A stretch of 64,000 nucleotides of DNA from Phytophthora sp. 'mugwort' (GCA_033558025.1 JAUCEF010000003.1:2878001-2942000), one strand, 5' to 3'; shown: positions 1 through 11,219, counted from the first letter of the stretch. The notes: generated by a model from the letters alone, not told the origin. Numbers and translations are program-made.

Positions 1-1595
1 GTGAGAAAACTACTGAATTGGTCATCAGAAAAAAAGAACCCTGGACAATGCCTTGCAAAGCCGCAAGCAAGCCCAAACACGCTCTCTACTTCGAGCCGGG
101 CCAACGAAGGCCGTGGGCTATCTCACCGCCAGCATCGGAGTCGTCGCAGTACAACTGCGATGTCGCTAAAGGATAACGGTGCTCCTTTATCCAACATCAT
201 CTCGAGCTCCAATTGCTATTTTGTGCGTATTGTCAGTTTCAATAATTGAGCTATACTGAATAGTAGCAGAACTGAGCTATTTTGCAACGTCGAGTCAAGT
301 CAGAACTCTAGACATGATAGCCTGCATCAGTTCGTTTGACTGAAGTTTCGTAAGTTCGGGTCCAGCGCGAAAGGCGGATAGCCTCACGCCGATACCAAGA
401 CCTAACCGTTCCGGAGGCAAGCCTCACGGCTACCAGCGTTACAATATATATACCGCGGCGTCGATAAAGGATAACGGCGCTGCATTTATCCAACATTCTT
501 TATCGCAGCAATGGCGATTGTCATGCGGACTGTCAAATACATTACTTCTGGCTTATGGCATAGTTGTCAAATTGAGTTGGATACAACAGCAAATCTAATA
601 TCTGCGCAGATAGAATAGCCTGTATTAATGCATTTGACTGGGTTCTCAACCGCGATAACACGTCACTTCGTAGCAATGCGGACCCGTTGCGGCAGAGATA
701 GCTTCACGCCGATGTATTGGGCTCGATCGTTCTCGAAGGACTACCAGTGTTGCTCAAAACTATTGCCTCGCCCGTAGCCTTGCGTCGCCGCTGATTGCGA
801 TGTTCCGCCGCATGGAAGTGCATCAAGCGACGCATCCCTTGTAGGTTGAAGTGGTTGCATTTGTTGGTTACTGGCGGTAATTTGCCGCTGCAGACCAAGC
901 TCTGGCGACGACATAGCCTGCCTCGCCTCTGCCGATGCCAATACATAATCGCATATAGTCCTTGGTTGTTGAACGCGATGACGTCGCGCTCGTGGCAGAG
1001 CGCTCTCACCGAGGATTGTCCGGCTTGAAGTTTCCCGCTATGCTAACCATCGCCAGGGTGCTCGGCTTGCATTTTTCCCGTTCGCCAGATCTTGAGGGCT
1101 GCTTGGGGCGGTGAGGGCCTCCGCACCACTCGTCCAGAAGCCGGATAAAAGTTACAGCAAATTTCGACTGTCAAGCGTTCGGTCAGTCCGAATCGGATGG
1201 CAAGTACGTCCGCTTTCTGTCCGACTGCAACAGTGCAGCCACGTCGCTGCGGGCAGCACGCGAGCCCAGCCGCTTGCAGGACAGTTGAACTCGTGTGCGG
1301 GGCATCGCCATCGATCGCATTTGTTGAAAGACACGTTGGGACTGGCCATCGTTGTCTTGTGCTGTGCGTTATTGTTGGGGCAATTCGCCAACTCGAGAAT
1401 AAAAATGAAGCGGCAACTTTATGAATTCCAGGCTGATTTTGCCACGCTTGGCAAACGTGGGAGACAACATGTAATATGAGTGGACCCAATATGCGTCAGC
1501 TGTTCAAAATCGATAGTTTGGGCTGAAGTGACACACTGAATTCCAGCAAAGTTGGCTAATTTTTAATACGGTTAGCAATGCTTATGCAACTCGTC
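1..1595. other. Geneless stretch with degenerate ~300-bp tandem repeat
   Basis: No convincing gene is seen. The short open frames here have no recognisable domain and overlap on both strands. Landmarks recur with a spacing of about 300 bases. The motif ggataacgg followed by a tttatccaacat-like segment occurs near 171 and again near 469. A tagcctg...tttgactg segment occurs near 315 and near 616. A tagcctcacgccgat-like segment occurs near 378 and near 698. This indicates at least two worn copies of a repeat unit, probably old satellite or transposon sequence. Confidence 0.5.
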
Positions 1596-4500
1596 TCACG
1601 TAGTCACAGGTAGCACACGAGTTCCAGCCGCAGCTGGAGATATTGGTGGCTGTTGAGCTGTCTTCGACCTTCGTTGACGACCTGGGACCATTCGTCTTAG
1701 CCAAAGCTGTAGCTCTTCCCACTTCGATGCAACACGATCGAAAGCGTCACGAGGGGCTTTGAATTTTGTCACGATTTCGTTTTCGCCAGGAAGAGGTCGA
1801 TACTTCACTGAGTGACGGCCAAGAGTTCGACGCCACCGACTCGAGACACCTCGCCATTTGCTTCCGATAATTAGGCGTGAGCGCAGATCGTCCTTACGAA
1901 TCCAGCGACTTTCGCGTCCGGAGCTTTCCGGCGTCTGCCTCGAGTTCTCCACTTCCATTGTCCCAATGAGTGTGCTCCACCGCACCAGTCGGTGCTCGGC
2001 AGTCTGCACTAGCGGGTGCGAGCTGTCGTCGAGATACTGCAACACGAAAGTCGCAAGTTCCAGCGGGATGACGGCATTCGATCTGCCGCTTGCGGTACAG
2101 GTTTCCAATGCAGCGACAAGAGGTCCCAGTGCCTTTCGAAGGCTGTGCGAGCGCCGAAGGCGACGCACTGAAGCTGCCTCCAGATCGAACGCGTAGTTAT
2201 CCGTCTGATCGGAATTGTCGTGTCTTCGCTTCAAGCACCGCCACTTTTGACGACGTGCAAACTGCAGGTCGCTCTTCAGTGCTGTCCATTCTGCTTCTGC
2301 TTGTGCACGAGCTGATGCACACTTGCCATGCGCGTAAAACTCGCTAGATGTGCTAAACGCCTCGGAACACCATTCGCACGCGTACGCTGGTGTATTAGTC
2401 TTGCTATCAATGCGACGGAACCATACGCGCAAAAAGGAGCCAAATACTCGTGCGAAATCATTCTCAAGCTGGTGTTGTGCCAGTTCTCGTCGAACCTTTC
2501 GAATGGGCCAAATGCGAGCTGCGCAATACTCCTTCGGATACGTGGCGATAGTCCACCACACTATAGCTGCTCGACGCGACAACTTTGCACGAGTAGATTC
2601 CATCCTTTCACGACAAACACTCCACCATGGACAGCAAGCATAGCATCCAACGGATTCTGGTGCGTCCAAGACGGTCAAAGGAGTCTCAAGGAACGCTAAG
2701 AACGCTAACTCATCCACAGACACCTTCAATACTTTCGGAAGTGCTGGCAACTGCTTGTCCTTCCCTATCAGCATTTGACAAAGCGCTCGCTCATGCAAAC
2801 CTTGAAAGTTGCTGTTGGGGAGTATTAGCGCAACAATCTCCGTTTTTTGGGGCAATAGAAGTTCATCCCAATGTTTTGTGTTGTGCCGTAGACGCCGGAA
2901 ACGTAGCCAGGGTTTCTCTGCTTGCCAATGCACCAGTTTTCGTCCTCGCCTCGTGTTTCCAAGGAACTCGCGGAAGCGTTGTCGTGCCTGATCTAATTTC
3001 TCAGCAACGAACGCATCCTCCCGCGCATGCCGTCCAAGCTCCAGAGCAGTGACACTAGCCAGTAACGTGGCTCGCTGAGCTTGAGCACAGCGACGACGCC
3101 AGAGACCTTGTATAAGAGCAATTCGACGTCGGCGTTTCCGGAACAAGAGAATCATTTTGCCGATCATTCGCATCCGAGTCTTGACTTGTCGGCGGCGAGC
3201 TTGTCGCGCCAGCAGCAGTCGGCACACTTGCCGGAAGCGAATTAGGAACTTTTGGCTCCCGAACACGCGGAAACAGCGCTGGATCCGCACTGCGCTGCGT
3301 AATTGCGTGACGTGAGTGTGCCAAGGTCTGTAGCAACGTTGGATGACCAGCGCGTGCTTGTTTGCGAATTGTAACGACTTCAGCGCTCGTCTTCGAGCGT
3401 GCCACCAACGCCATTGTCGCTGCAGAAGCACCAGTCTGGTAACTCGCTGTCGATGGCGAGCACGGTAGTAGAGCTGTAACCTTGTCGCACTCTCGTGTGC
3501 AAGCACCGAGTAGTTGAATCCTTCTCCATGTGAGTCGCTCACTGCATCTAGATGCGCCTGGGAAGTAGAAAGAGACTGACGAATACCCGCTTCCAGGGTC
3601 GCCAAAGCGTCCACTACAGCGCCATCGGCGAACTGACGGTGGGCCAGACCGAACACGTTTTGAGCATGCACTGATAACTGCGGCTCCGGCGCAGCAGCTT
3701 CTACCACGTCCAAATCTTCCTCATCTAGTATTCGTTCGTCGTGGTCCTTTGCCGTAGCAGCTTTTATCAAAGCCAATGGCTGGTCCTCCTCGCCAACTTG
3801 TCTTAAACGAGACGCAGTTTGACTTTGTAAAAGGCACGAAGGAGGCGCACGCTCTCGGGAGTGAAAAGCCAAGGCTCGCGTCGGTACTGCACCACCAAAC
3901 ACCGACTCGCTTGTCATCTCCGCTGCAAGCATCGAACGCACGGGGTCGTCCCAGAGTCTGACCCCCGATTCCAGCGGGCCTCGACACTGCATTGCTGATT
4001 CTATTCGAGATTCTACTTCTAACGAGTATGGTCGAGTCATCTCGGTGGGAGCAGCTCCACCTCGATACCTTTGCCCAGTGTCATTAACAACGCTGCCGGA
4101 AGCTGTATCAGGGTTTGCTTTGAGCCAGGATACAAGACGTTCCTGCTTCTCACTAAGCTCACGCTCTTCACGTGTTGGCGGTCGCTTCTTCTTCTTCTTC
4201 TTCCTACGTGGACTGCGTAGGGGCGTCTTGTCTTTATTGGGACTCGGAGTTCTCACTCTAACAGTTCCAAGACTCGTTGTTGGCAATGATGAGCCGATGG
4301 ACTTCGGACTTGATCGATCTTTTGACCTGCTAACCGGTTGTTGCTGGGGTGCTAACGCGACGAGAATCGCTGCATGCTCTTGACTATTATGAATATTTTC
4401 AGGCCACTTGGCGCCTTCAAGACGCTCCTTTAGCTTCAAGATACTTTTCGCCGCTCGCTGCGCGGGTGATCCTAGTGATGGTGCAGGTGGCTTCGGCCGG

Positions 4501-4724
4501 CGGAGCAGTTGACGATAGGGCGATTTCTGTTTGTTGAGGTTGAGCAGCTCGTGATTGTTGATCTCACTCGGCAGCTCGAGCTTATGACGAGCCCCGGGAT
4601 TGGCATTTTTCCTAGCGTCTATGTTGACCAGCCAGTGACATTCCTCCAGCAAATCGACAGCAGGCAATGCGGGCCATCGCAACTTACGGAGCGGCAGCCC
4701 CGTAGAAGACGAGGCTGTGGTCAT
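1596..4724 (-). CDS. IQ-motif protein with a C-terminal zinc-finger-like segment
   Basis: Single-exon gene of 1042 residues. The open frame extends 16 codons further upstream to a GTG; the first ATG at 4724 is taken as the start. Residues ~172-184 are a run of lysine and arginine that could act as a nuclear signal. Residues ~412-555 hold several IQ-like repeats (I/L-Q-R with basic residues and W/Y), the type of segment that binds calmodulin or myosin light chains. Around residues 783-802 a C-x2-C...H-x-x-C segment resembles a C2H2/C2HC zinc finger. The C-terminal ~200 residues are basic and contain no domain I recognise. The function is unknown; a cytoskeletal or centrosomal IQ protein is one guess. 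The small gene at 5304 is divergent, with ~580 bp between the starts. Confidence 0.8.
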   Translation of the reverse strand: MTTASSSTGLPLRKLRWPALPAVDLLEECHWLVNIDARKNANPGARHKLELPSEINNHELLNLNKQKSPYRQLLRRPKPPAPSLGSPAQRAAKSILKLKERLEGAKWPENIHNSQEHAAILVALAPQQQPVSRSKDRSSPKSIGSSLPTTSLGTVRVRTPSPNKDKTPLRSPRRKKKKKKRPPTREERELSEKQERLVSWLKANPDTASGSVVNDTGQRYRGGAAPTEMTRPYSLEVESRIESAMQCRGPLESGVRLWDDPVRSMLAAEMTSESVFGGAVPTRALAFHSRERAPPSCLLQSQTASRLRQVGEEDQPLALIKAATAKDHDERILDEEDLDVVEAAAPEPQLSVHAQNVFGLAHRQFADGAVVDALATLEAGIRQSLSTSQAHLDAVSDSHGEGFNYSVLAHESATRLQLYYRARHRQRVTRLVLLQRQWRWWHARRRALKSLQFANKHALVIQRCYRPWHTHVTQLRSAVRIQRCFRVFGSQKFLIRFRQVCRLLLARQARRRQVKTRMRMIGKMILLFRKRRRRIALIQGLWRRRCAQAQRATLLASVTALELGRHAREDAFVAEKLDQARQRFREFLGNTRRGRKLVHWQAEKPWLRFRRLRHNTKHWDELLLPQKTEIVALILPNSNFQGLHERALCQMLIGKDKQLPALPKVLKVSVDELAFLAFLETPLTVLDAPESVGCYACCPWWSVCRERMESTRAKLSRRAAIVWWTIATYPKEYCAARIWPIRKVRRELAQHQLENDFARVFGSFLRVWFRRIDSKTNTPAYACEWCSEAFSTSSEFYAHGKCASARAQAEAEWTALKSDLQFARRQKWRCLKRRHDNSDQTDNYAFDLEAASVRRLRRSHSLRKALGPLVAALETCTASGRSNAVIPLELATFVLQYLDDSSHPLVQTAEHRLVRWSTLIGTMEVENSRQTPESSGRESRWIRKDDLRSRLIIGSKWRGVSSRWRRTLGRHSVKYRPLPGENEIVTKFKAPRDAFDRVASKWEELQLWLRRMVPGRQRRSKTAQQPPISPAAAGTRVLPVTT

Positions 4725-5303
4725 GAACGGAGGATTAATACTGTAGATCGCACACGAAGGAGCAATCAACACGTGAGCGCATTAGAATCGTATGGCTGGG
4801 CGATGAAAACTAACTTTCCAGTCAAAGCGTACAGATGTCGTCTAAAATCTAAAATCGGCGAGCAGAGCCAGCGTTTCCGCTGTTTTCAAGATGAAGATAA
4901 AGCTGTCATGCAGCAAAATATAGACGCGACTCAGTGACCTGGCTGAAGGATGGGTACGTGGACATAGCCTCGCTTGTTTCACATTCGACGAGACGAGGTT
5001 AATCTGGACGCGGCGTCGTGCGGTCTCGACGGAGCTGAGAGACCTTCCTAGCCTAGAATTGGGTCCGTGTCTTCCCTGCAAAAACTTGATGCAAGATCGT
5101 CTCGATTTGGTCGCTGGCCACCTGTCTCGATGCTCTGTGTCACCGGATGGTCCTTGTCGCCTCCTTGCAGAACTCCTTCGGATGGGAAGGCGGTCAAGCC
5201 AAGCGCACGCAGTGCGTGCCACTAGCTCGAGTGCGCTGCCATTCCTTCTTTCCGCTGTTGGAACTGAGGACGAGGAGATTAGACACGCCCTGCAACTATC
5301 GAA
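4725..5303. promoter_or_regulatory. Divergent intergenic region
   Basis: This 579-bp gap separates the minus-strand IQ-motif gene from the plus-strand small gene. It must hold the promoters of both if both are expressed. No specific promoter element is identified. Confidence 0.3.
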
Positions 5304-5723
5304 ATGGAGCTGTTTGCCGGGTTTAACGCCGAGGAGCTCGCGATGATGCACGAGTTGCTGAAACTTCTGCTGGAAGACGACGACGTGATGACTCAGCAGC
5401 CGGCGCCGCGCTCGAGCTCTCGACAGGACAGCCAGATCCTGTTTGACGGGCTAGCAGGTGGCATAGCGGTGAACGACTCTGGCGACTATCAGTGGGGATT
5501 GGGTGTCTCGAACGGCATAGCGTGGAATGCCCCGCCTACCATGATGACTCCCACGCCGCATTATGCTTCAAAAGCGTCTAAAACTCGAACGAGCAGCAAC
5601 TTTGCCAGCGACGATGAACCGATACTCAAACGCGGACGCGTGGACATTGCGCCAACGATGCGAACGTCGGTGAACTGTATTCCGTTCCCAGAAGCCTCGC
5701 GCGCGGGATACCCCTACTATTAG
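5304..5723 (+). CDS. Small hypothetical protein, 139 aa
   Basis: Open frame of 139 residues starting at an ATG in a good context (gaaATGG). The N-terminal ~27 residues are leucine- and acid-rich and probably helical (E-E-L-A-M-M-H-E-L-L-K-L-L-L-E-D-D-D). The rest is polar and Ser/Pro-rich, with a KRGR-type basic cluster near residue 112. The C-terminus ends in two tyrosines. There is no signal peptide or membrane segment. The composition resembles a small regulatory or nuclear protein, but I do not recognise the family. It is included because of its ordered composition and its position opposite the IQ-motif gene. Confidence 0.5.
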   Translation: MELFAGFNAEELAMMHELLKLLLEDDDVMTQQPAPRSSSRQDSQILFDGLAGGIAVNDSGDYQWGLGVSNGIAWNAPPTMMTPTPHYASKASKTRTSSNFASDDEPILKRGRVDIAPTMRTSVNCIPFPEASRAGYPYY

Positions 5724-6410
5724 ACAAGCTTTAAGAGGTTTTACGTCGATGCGCTGCGGATCGAACACACGCATCGAGCTCACATACCGGGACAGGCACC
5801 TATTTAATCGCGATGAATGTAGTCGCGAAGATTGTCACTGTTTCGTGTTCCCTTATGCTGCCGTCGTGTGTACTTTTAGGATATCAAAAAAAAATAACTT
5901 TCTTCATTATCCACAGTGGATTTTCGCATGCGCAACTGGCCATCGGACGTAGACGCTCAGGTGCTTGCATCAGTGTGGAATGCCTCGGCTTTATTAGTGA
6001 TTCGTGGTGGTGGTCACGCGGAAGAGGTGTCCAAGAAAAAAACTCCTCCGACGTGCTCGGTTGTTGCCAGCTCAACCGACCGCGTTGAGGCTTCATACGT
6101 GTTCGCCGGTTCCTACGATCCAGTAGCAATTACCGAGGCAATCGGCCGAACCAAGATTTATTTGTCGATTTTGACAAACGGAGGTTTCCTACCCGAGATA
6201 GTCGGTCCAATACCGGAATAGTCCGATATATCCGTGCCGGACATATGCCGGACCACCTATCGATTATACTAGATTTTGTATACCTGTCGGTACACCCCGA
6301 GACACATTTCGGCCCACACCGCTTTTCTGTGGATTTCATTAGGTTTGGTTACACAACTACCCAGGGCGCGCAGCGTCGGTTGCTTGCTCCACCGTCTCCC
6401 GCTGATTCAG
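5724..6410. other. Geneless stretch
   Basis: No supportable gene. This is probably the 3' flank of the small gene followed by the outer part of the pogo-like element that begins on the minus strand near 6411. A short poly-A run lies near 5885. Confidence 0.4.
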
Positions 6411-8162
6411 TCACCGTGCGCCCTCGACAGTGACTCCCTGAGCCTTCGCGTGTTGTGCTGCAGTGCGTTCTGCCTTGCGCCCCCGTCTCACGGCAGCACG
6501 ATCCCATTTTGCGAGCGTTTTCTTCGATCTGTATGTTCGGTAGCCAACTTTGTCATGCAAGTTCATCGCATCTCGGGCACGTTTTTCCTGTGGAGCGGAT
6601 GCCTTGTTCGCTTTCTTTTGAGCTATTGCTGCTGCTTTTGCAGCAGCAGCAGCAGCAGTAGCAAGCATCATCTCGTAGCTGAGCAGCTGACTCACAGAGA
6701 AGTTATCATCAACCCGGTCTCCCCGTTTTCGCTTTTGAGATCACGGGACCACCACCGCGCTCGAAAGCACGTTCACGACGTTGAGCGCATCCACGTTCAG
6801 ATCCAGTTCTCGCAGGACGCGTTTTTGACGCTCTGTTACCTCCAGCAAATGGGACGGAGGGGCTTTCGGCCTAAAATGATGGAGAGATGTGGCAATTCAT
6901 CGCGGCGCACGTTCAGTTTGTTACCGATAATCTTTTTCATCATGACGTCCAACGACAGCAGATAGATACCAGCATCTTCAACCCCCTTCTTAGCGTTTCC
7001 AGCGCAGCAGGCCTCAATCAAAGAGGTGGATGCAATTCCAGCAATATCATCCTTGATTGGCAGCTTGCCACCATGTTGAAATGGGAATCGCTTAAGCGCT
7101 GCCTCGTAACGGCGCTTGAACACTCCAACACTGCCACATTCAGAGGCTTAGGAAATGGGAGGTGTGGGCAGGCAATACAAACAGGTGGACGTCGTTCTCC
7201 GTTCCATACTTCCCAACATCAAGCTGAATGTGAGCAAAGTGCCCGTCGAGAACAAGTAACTGGAGTCGCTCAGGTGGTAGCAAACGCGCGAGCTACTTAA
7301 CCAATAGAGAAAAATCATCCCGTTGATGTTGGAGCTGTCGCTCGTTGCACAGCGCGCGGATGCCTCAGCCTTTTCCACCCACTGAGACTTTCTTTTAGCA
7401 CCCATGAAAATGTAAAGCGGTGGCAATCTCTCACCCGCAGCGTTCACACACGCCATAATACCGACGTTTTCATGGTCAGCAGAGCGCTGAACATTAGCTC
7501 GAAGCCCTTTTGGGCAGATCACCCGGACTCGACCCCTTCCTTGAGGGCAAATTCCCGTCTTATCGCAATTCCAAATGCAATTGGGTTTGTCCAGCAGATC
7601 CAGTTTCTCCATTACTCGCTTGAGGTTGTTGAAATAATTCCTTGAGGGCAAATTCCCGTCTCATCGCAATTCCAAATGCAATTGGGTTTGTCCAGCAGAT
7701 CCAGTTTCTCCATTACTCGCTTGGTTGTTGAAATAATGCAGGACAACATCGTCTCTAGAAGCTGAAGCACCGTTAATGTCCAAAAGCTGTGCATACGAGA
7801 TGACAAATTAGGGTACTTGGCAAGCCAGCGCTGGATAAATTTGTCGTTAGGGTAGTCATCTGTTAATGAGCGCGTCCCCGTCGTCTCCGCCGCTACTTGG
7901 AGCATGACGTGCAGCTCTTCAATCCCCACACCCATCCCATGTAGAGTGCGGTAGTAGATCATCTCGACGCACCTTCGTCAGCGCCTTCAGTAATATAGAC
8001 CAGCTGGGGTCCACGACGAGCTTCCAGCGGCACAATCCCGTTGATGCGCTGCCGTAGAGGCCCACGAGAGACGGCGAAAGCCTTGGCAGCCTTGCGCTCA
8101 CTCAAGCCGGCGGCAAAAGCGGCGACATCAGCCTCCCACGTCTCCACTGGGACCTTGGTCAT
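6411..8162 (-). pseudogene. Pogo/jerky-type DDE transposase pseudogene
   Basis: Read on the minus strand from 8162 to 6411, the pieces line up as one transposase broken by frameshifts. First comes an N-terminal helix-turn-helix segment (8162-7959, with a psq-like S-E-R-K-A-A-K-A-F pattern). Then comes a CENP-B/HTH-like segment with K-F-I-Q-R-W-L-A-K-Y-P (near 7840). Then comes the start of the DDE catalytic domain with W-N-C-D-E/K-T-G, where the Asp is the first catalytic residue. A segment on acceptance of replacements (A-D-H-E-N-V-G) and P-L-Y-I-F-M-G-A-K follows (7500-7400). Last come a C-terminal part (7123-6836) and an Ala-rich tail with a basic end (6695-6411). A ~101-bp internal duplication repeats the first DDE motif. 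Several frame changes show that it is dead. Pogo-like DDE_1 elements are common in Phytophthora. Confidence 0.75.
7539..7737. repeat. Tandem duplication inside the pogo-like pseudogene
   Basis: Two adjacent copies of a ~101-bp unit start at 7539 and 7640. Both begin with ccttgagggcaaattcccgt. They differ by single bases and by a 3-base difference near the end. Each copy encodes the same stretch around the first catalytic Asp of the DDE domain (K-L-D-L-L-D-K-P-N), so the duplication arose within the transposase. Confidence 0.85.
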
Positions 8163-9132
8163 TTGGGGGGGGGGCTTCTGCGAGTTGTTGAGGTGACGGA
8201 ATTGATCTTCGTGGGGCGAGCGGGGGCTTGTTCAATAGCTGGATCCTTCTTCTGTCTGATTGCGCACGTTCCAGTGTCTAAAGACAAGTTTTGATGAAGT
8301 TACACGCCCCTCAAAAGGGTGACACCTTTTGCTTATTGACTTGAATTTGTATCTGAGCCTGGTGGTCCGAAAATGTCCGGCACGAATAGCAAAAGTACAG
8401 TCAAAATGATTCAAGGGAATAGGTCTGTTGTGCCACTTTCGGCATAAATGAGTTTCGTGCCCCTCGTGCCAGTCTCAGGCTGTTTAGCACTCACTTGCAC
8501 ATTAATTGTGCAAGTGACCTACGGTGATGCCTTCGCTGTAATGATGTGGGGCGGAGGAGAAGGAGAAGGAGTTGTCGAGTAGGAAGGAAATTTGGAAGTG
8601 ATTCATTTTGGGCGGTCCTTAGTTCGCTAGCGCTATATCTAAGCCGCCATGGAGGTCTTGTGTGTCCTTTGTGCCACGCTGGATATTCTCCGCACGGTGA
8701 CCAACCATTCCTCTACATCACATGCAAACCTACACGTCACACTCTATTGACTATCTGATTGGCTGGAGACTCTGGGACATTCTCTGGTTTCGTCATCATG
8801 ATAATGATTGCGTGTACCATGAGTGTAGTTCACATACGTGATCCTTGGAAGATGTCGTGGTGTCGCGCGGCGCCTCCTTATGTGCAATTTATGCAAACTA
8901 TGCAAAATAAAATGTGTTATCGATGGGACTCGAACCCGTGACCTTTGCCTTGGACGATAGAAACTTTACGTCTGCACCAGACTGTGCGTATATCGATTGT
9001 GTCGGGACCAAAGGTTTTACCCATATACGTAACCGATGTAAAATGTGTCGTATTTGCAAACCACATCCTTACATTCGCTCTGATGTGTCGTGGCTCTGAT
9101 GCAAATCTAAAACATCATAAATGTGAACGTCT
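8163..9132. other. Geneless stretch containing a SINE-like piece
   Basis: No protein gene is seen. A run of ten or so G lies at ~8165, immediately upstream of the pogo pseudogene, and a purine-rich stretch lies near 8550-8570. The tRNA-like segment at 8905-9010 is described separately. Confidence 0.4.
8905..9010 (-). repeat. tRNA-like SINE head (candidate)
   Basis: On the minus strand there is a perfect RNA polymerase III B-box core, ggttcgagtcc, at ~8922-8936. An A-box-like segment (acagtctggtgc) lies ~45 bases upstream. This is the spacing found in tRNA genes and tRNA-derived SINEs. The flanking bases do not form a 7-bp acceptor stem, and the expected anticodon arm does not pair, so it is not a working tRNA. 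A tRNA-derived SINE or a tRNA relic fits best. SINEs of this kind are known in Phytophthora. Confidence 0.4.
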
Positions 9133-10025
9133 CGAAGCTATTTGACCCAAAAAAGCGAACACTTCGACGCTGGTATGAGCTGTTCCTCCAAAGTGGCATC
9201 GTGAACGGGCACAATCCACGTAAAACTGATTTCCCGATGGCCTTTAGAAGTTATTGTCGCTGTAGAAGTCTACGTGTCAGCCCACCCGGCCTTCTACATT
9301 GAGGAGTCGAGAGATCAAGACTGTTTCGACAGCTAAAATATGTAGAGCACTAAACTTGAACTTAACCTCCGCAAGAAGGTACTCCCCAAAGCCACTCGAG
9401 AAGCCTTACCTGCTGAAATCGACGTGTATCGTGCGAGGCTGCTTCCAATTTTCTCGTTTGCGGAGCAGCTTGTTTTCTGGATGAAATGTGCAAAGACGAC
9501 CGACAGGTTCAGTAAGCCTATGACTGGTCACAGAGAAATAGGTGAGCAGTTGTCAAGCTGTCATTTCGACGAGCAAAGCGCTTCTCCATTATGCGCAGCA
9601 ACCGATGTGCATGGCCTTTTTGCGTGGGATTGGACTGCAGATACGTTTACTAGAGAGAAGTTTCACGATGCGTTATTGAAGCACGTTATCCCACTGCTTA
9701 TTCCCTACCTCTTCCACAATCAATTGTCATCATGGACAATGCTAAGATGCACGCCTACCCGGAACTACAAAATGCCATTAACCAGTGTGGAGCTCCATTG
9801 ATTTTTCTGCAGCCTTATTGTCCTCAGTTGAATCCGATAGAACCTTCGGACTGCTCAAACGCCGGCTGCGAAAGCATGCTTACCTGTTTTCCCGATTATA
9901 CCCTGATCGCGTCCTGGTCGGGCGTGCACACGTCGTGAAGTCAAAGGATGCAACGGTACTTTAGCCACTGTGGTTACCTGACTACAGGCCTCCGACACCA
10001 AACCTTCCATGAGCTCCGACAAACG
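9133..10025 (+). pseudogene. Tc1/IS630-type (DDE_3) transposase pseudogene
   Basis: Fragments in changing frames order as one Tc1/mariner-like transposase. Near 9140 there is an N-terminal segment with K-R-T-L-R-R-W-Y-E-L-F. A central part is at 9424-9715 (Y-R-A-R-L-L-P-I-F-S-F-A-E-Q-L-V-F, then A-W-D-W-T-A-D-T-F-T-R-E-K-F-H-D). After a frameshift near 9710 comes the diagnostic catalytic segment V-I-M-D-N-A-K-M-H-A-Y at 9727-9765. It is followed by F-L-Q-P-Y-C-P-Q-L-N-P-I-E at ~9805-9843, which supplies the later acidic catalytic residue. The C-terminal end H-C-G-Y-L-T-T-G-L-R-H is at ~9965-10000. There are several frameshifts and stops, so it is inactive. Terminal inverted repeats were not identified. 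Confidence 0.75.
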
Positions 10026-10958
10026 AGCAATGCCAGTGAGTAGATTGATTAATCGAATATATTTTATTTCGCATCCTTTCACCTTACTGTTTTCGCACTA
10101 GTTCTTGGTTTCTGCTCTAGTTCATGGGTTCGTCTTCCGCGTGATCATCCTCCTCAATTGTGCGTTGGTCGGCTGCGCCGGTGCGAACCGGTGAAATGCC
10201 TTTGGCAAAAATTATCGTGATCGGGAGACCAAGGGCCCGGCGCAGCGAACGAATCTCGTTAAATAATGGCATCCATAACCGTTACGCTTGGTTTGAATGG
10301 TCTGTGACCCTACTTCTTCGGTTTTGTTCAAGCCGTCCCATCGTTTCGCGCTGACGATCTAACCCCATACCTTGCGCCGTCGTGTTGTCTACGTGAACCT
10401 CAAGTGAGGATGATTTCGGCCTTCTGGCATGAACCACGTCTAGATGATGCGAGGTTATCGCCCCAAACTGCGCGGAGCTCGCTGCTTCGAAGGACATTAT
10501 CTGCATTCGAGGTTGTTCGGCCTTTCCTGCACGGGCGCGGTGAATTGTTCAGATTGTGTAGCGCGCTGACATACACGAAAGCTCCAAATCGAAAGTCTCC
10601 AAGCTGGCGCATATCGGCAGTAGTCAGCAGTTTCCACGGATGTTAAAGTGCTGACACGAAGTTGTCTGGTAACAGCTGGATAACCTTGATGTGGGTATCG
10701 CTCTTGACGTGCCTGAAGTAGATATAATCGTTTCTTGATGCTCTAGGGGCATTTTAGGTGCTTCAGGGCTTGCCATGGGCGCTGCGACCTTTGCGATGCA
10801 CTTTCCCTTGATGACAGCATATCCTTCGACGATATCAAACTTCACGTCACGATTCCAACCACCACCAGCCCGCGTCAGCGGTCCCCCAACTCGTATGATC
10901 AGCACATCATCTACCTTGGAAGTAAAAGAAAAAAATAAGCCCTTCATTTGGTATAAAA
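10026..10958. other. Geneless stretch
   Basis: Open frames on the minus strand (10947-10624 and 10506-10282) are moderately protein-like but match no domain I know. They could be remnants of another element. Nothing here is called as a gene. Confidence 0.35.
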
Positions 10959-11219
10959 GTAGGAGACTTGGTGTGGTTGCTCAACTCTCTCTCGTGAGTC
11001 AATCATAGCCTGGTTATGCTTGACATGAATGGCGACCTGAATGGCGACCTACAAGCTCTGCAGATGGGTTATGTGGTTAAAGGGGGTTTAGGCTTGCGCG
11101 TCCGCCTCGTGTACAGCACGTGTTGAATGAATTACTTCGAATTTTACTCTGCAAACGATACGCGCCTTTTTTGTCTTCCTGTTTCCCTTTGCCACACACT
11201 CGCAGCGTTAAAGCTGCGA
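10959..11219 (+). repeat. 5' LTR of the copia element
   Basis: It shares long blocks with the 3' LTR. Examples are tgtggttgctcaactctct near the start, cacgtgttgaatgaattact in the middle, and cttcctgtttccctttgcc near the end. The exact outer ends are uncertain by ~6 bases because the terminal TG/CA is worn. Confidence 0.8.

Noticed and set aside
2276..3414. Multiple open frames opposite and within the IQ-motif gene
   Set aside because: They are shadows of the long frame in other phases.
8905..9010. A tRNA gene on the minus strand
   Set aside because: The B box is perfect, but the 7-bp acceptor stem and the anticodon arm do not pair. It was kept only as a SINE-like candidate.
10404..10947. 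A gene between the Tc1-like pseudogene and the copia 5' LTR
   Set aside because: The open frames on both strands are short, overlapping and without recognised motifs.
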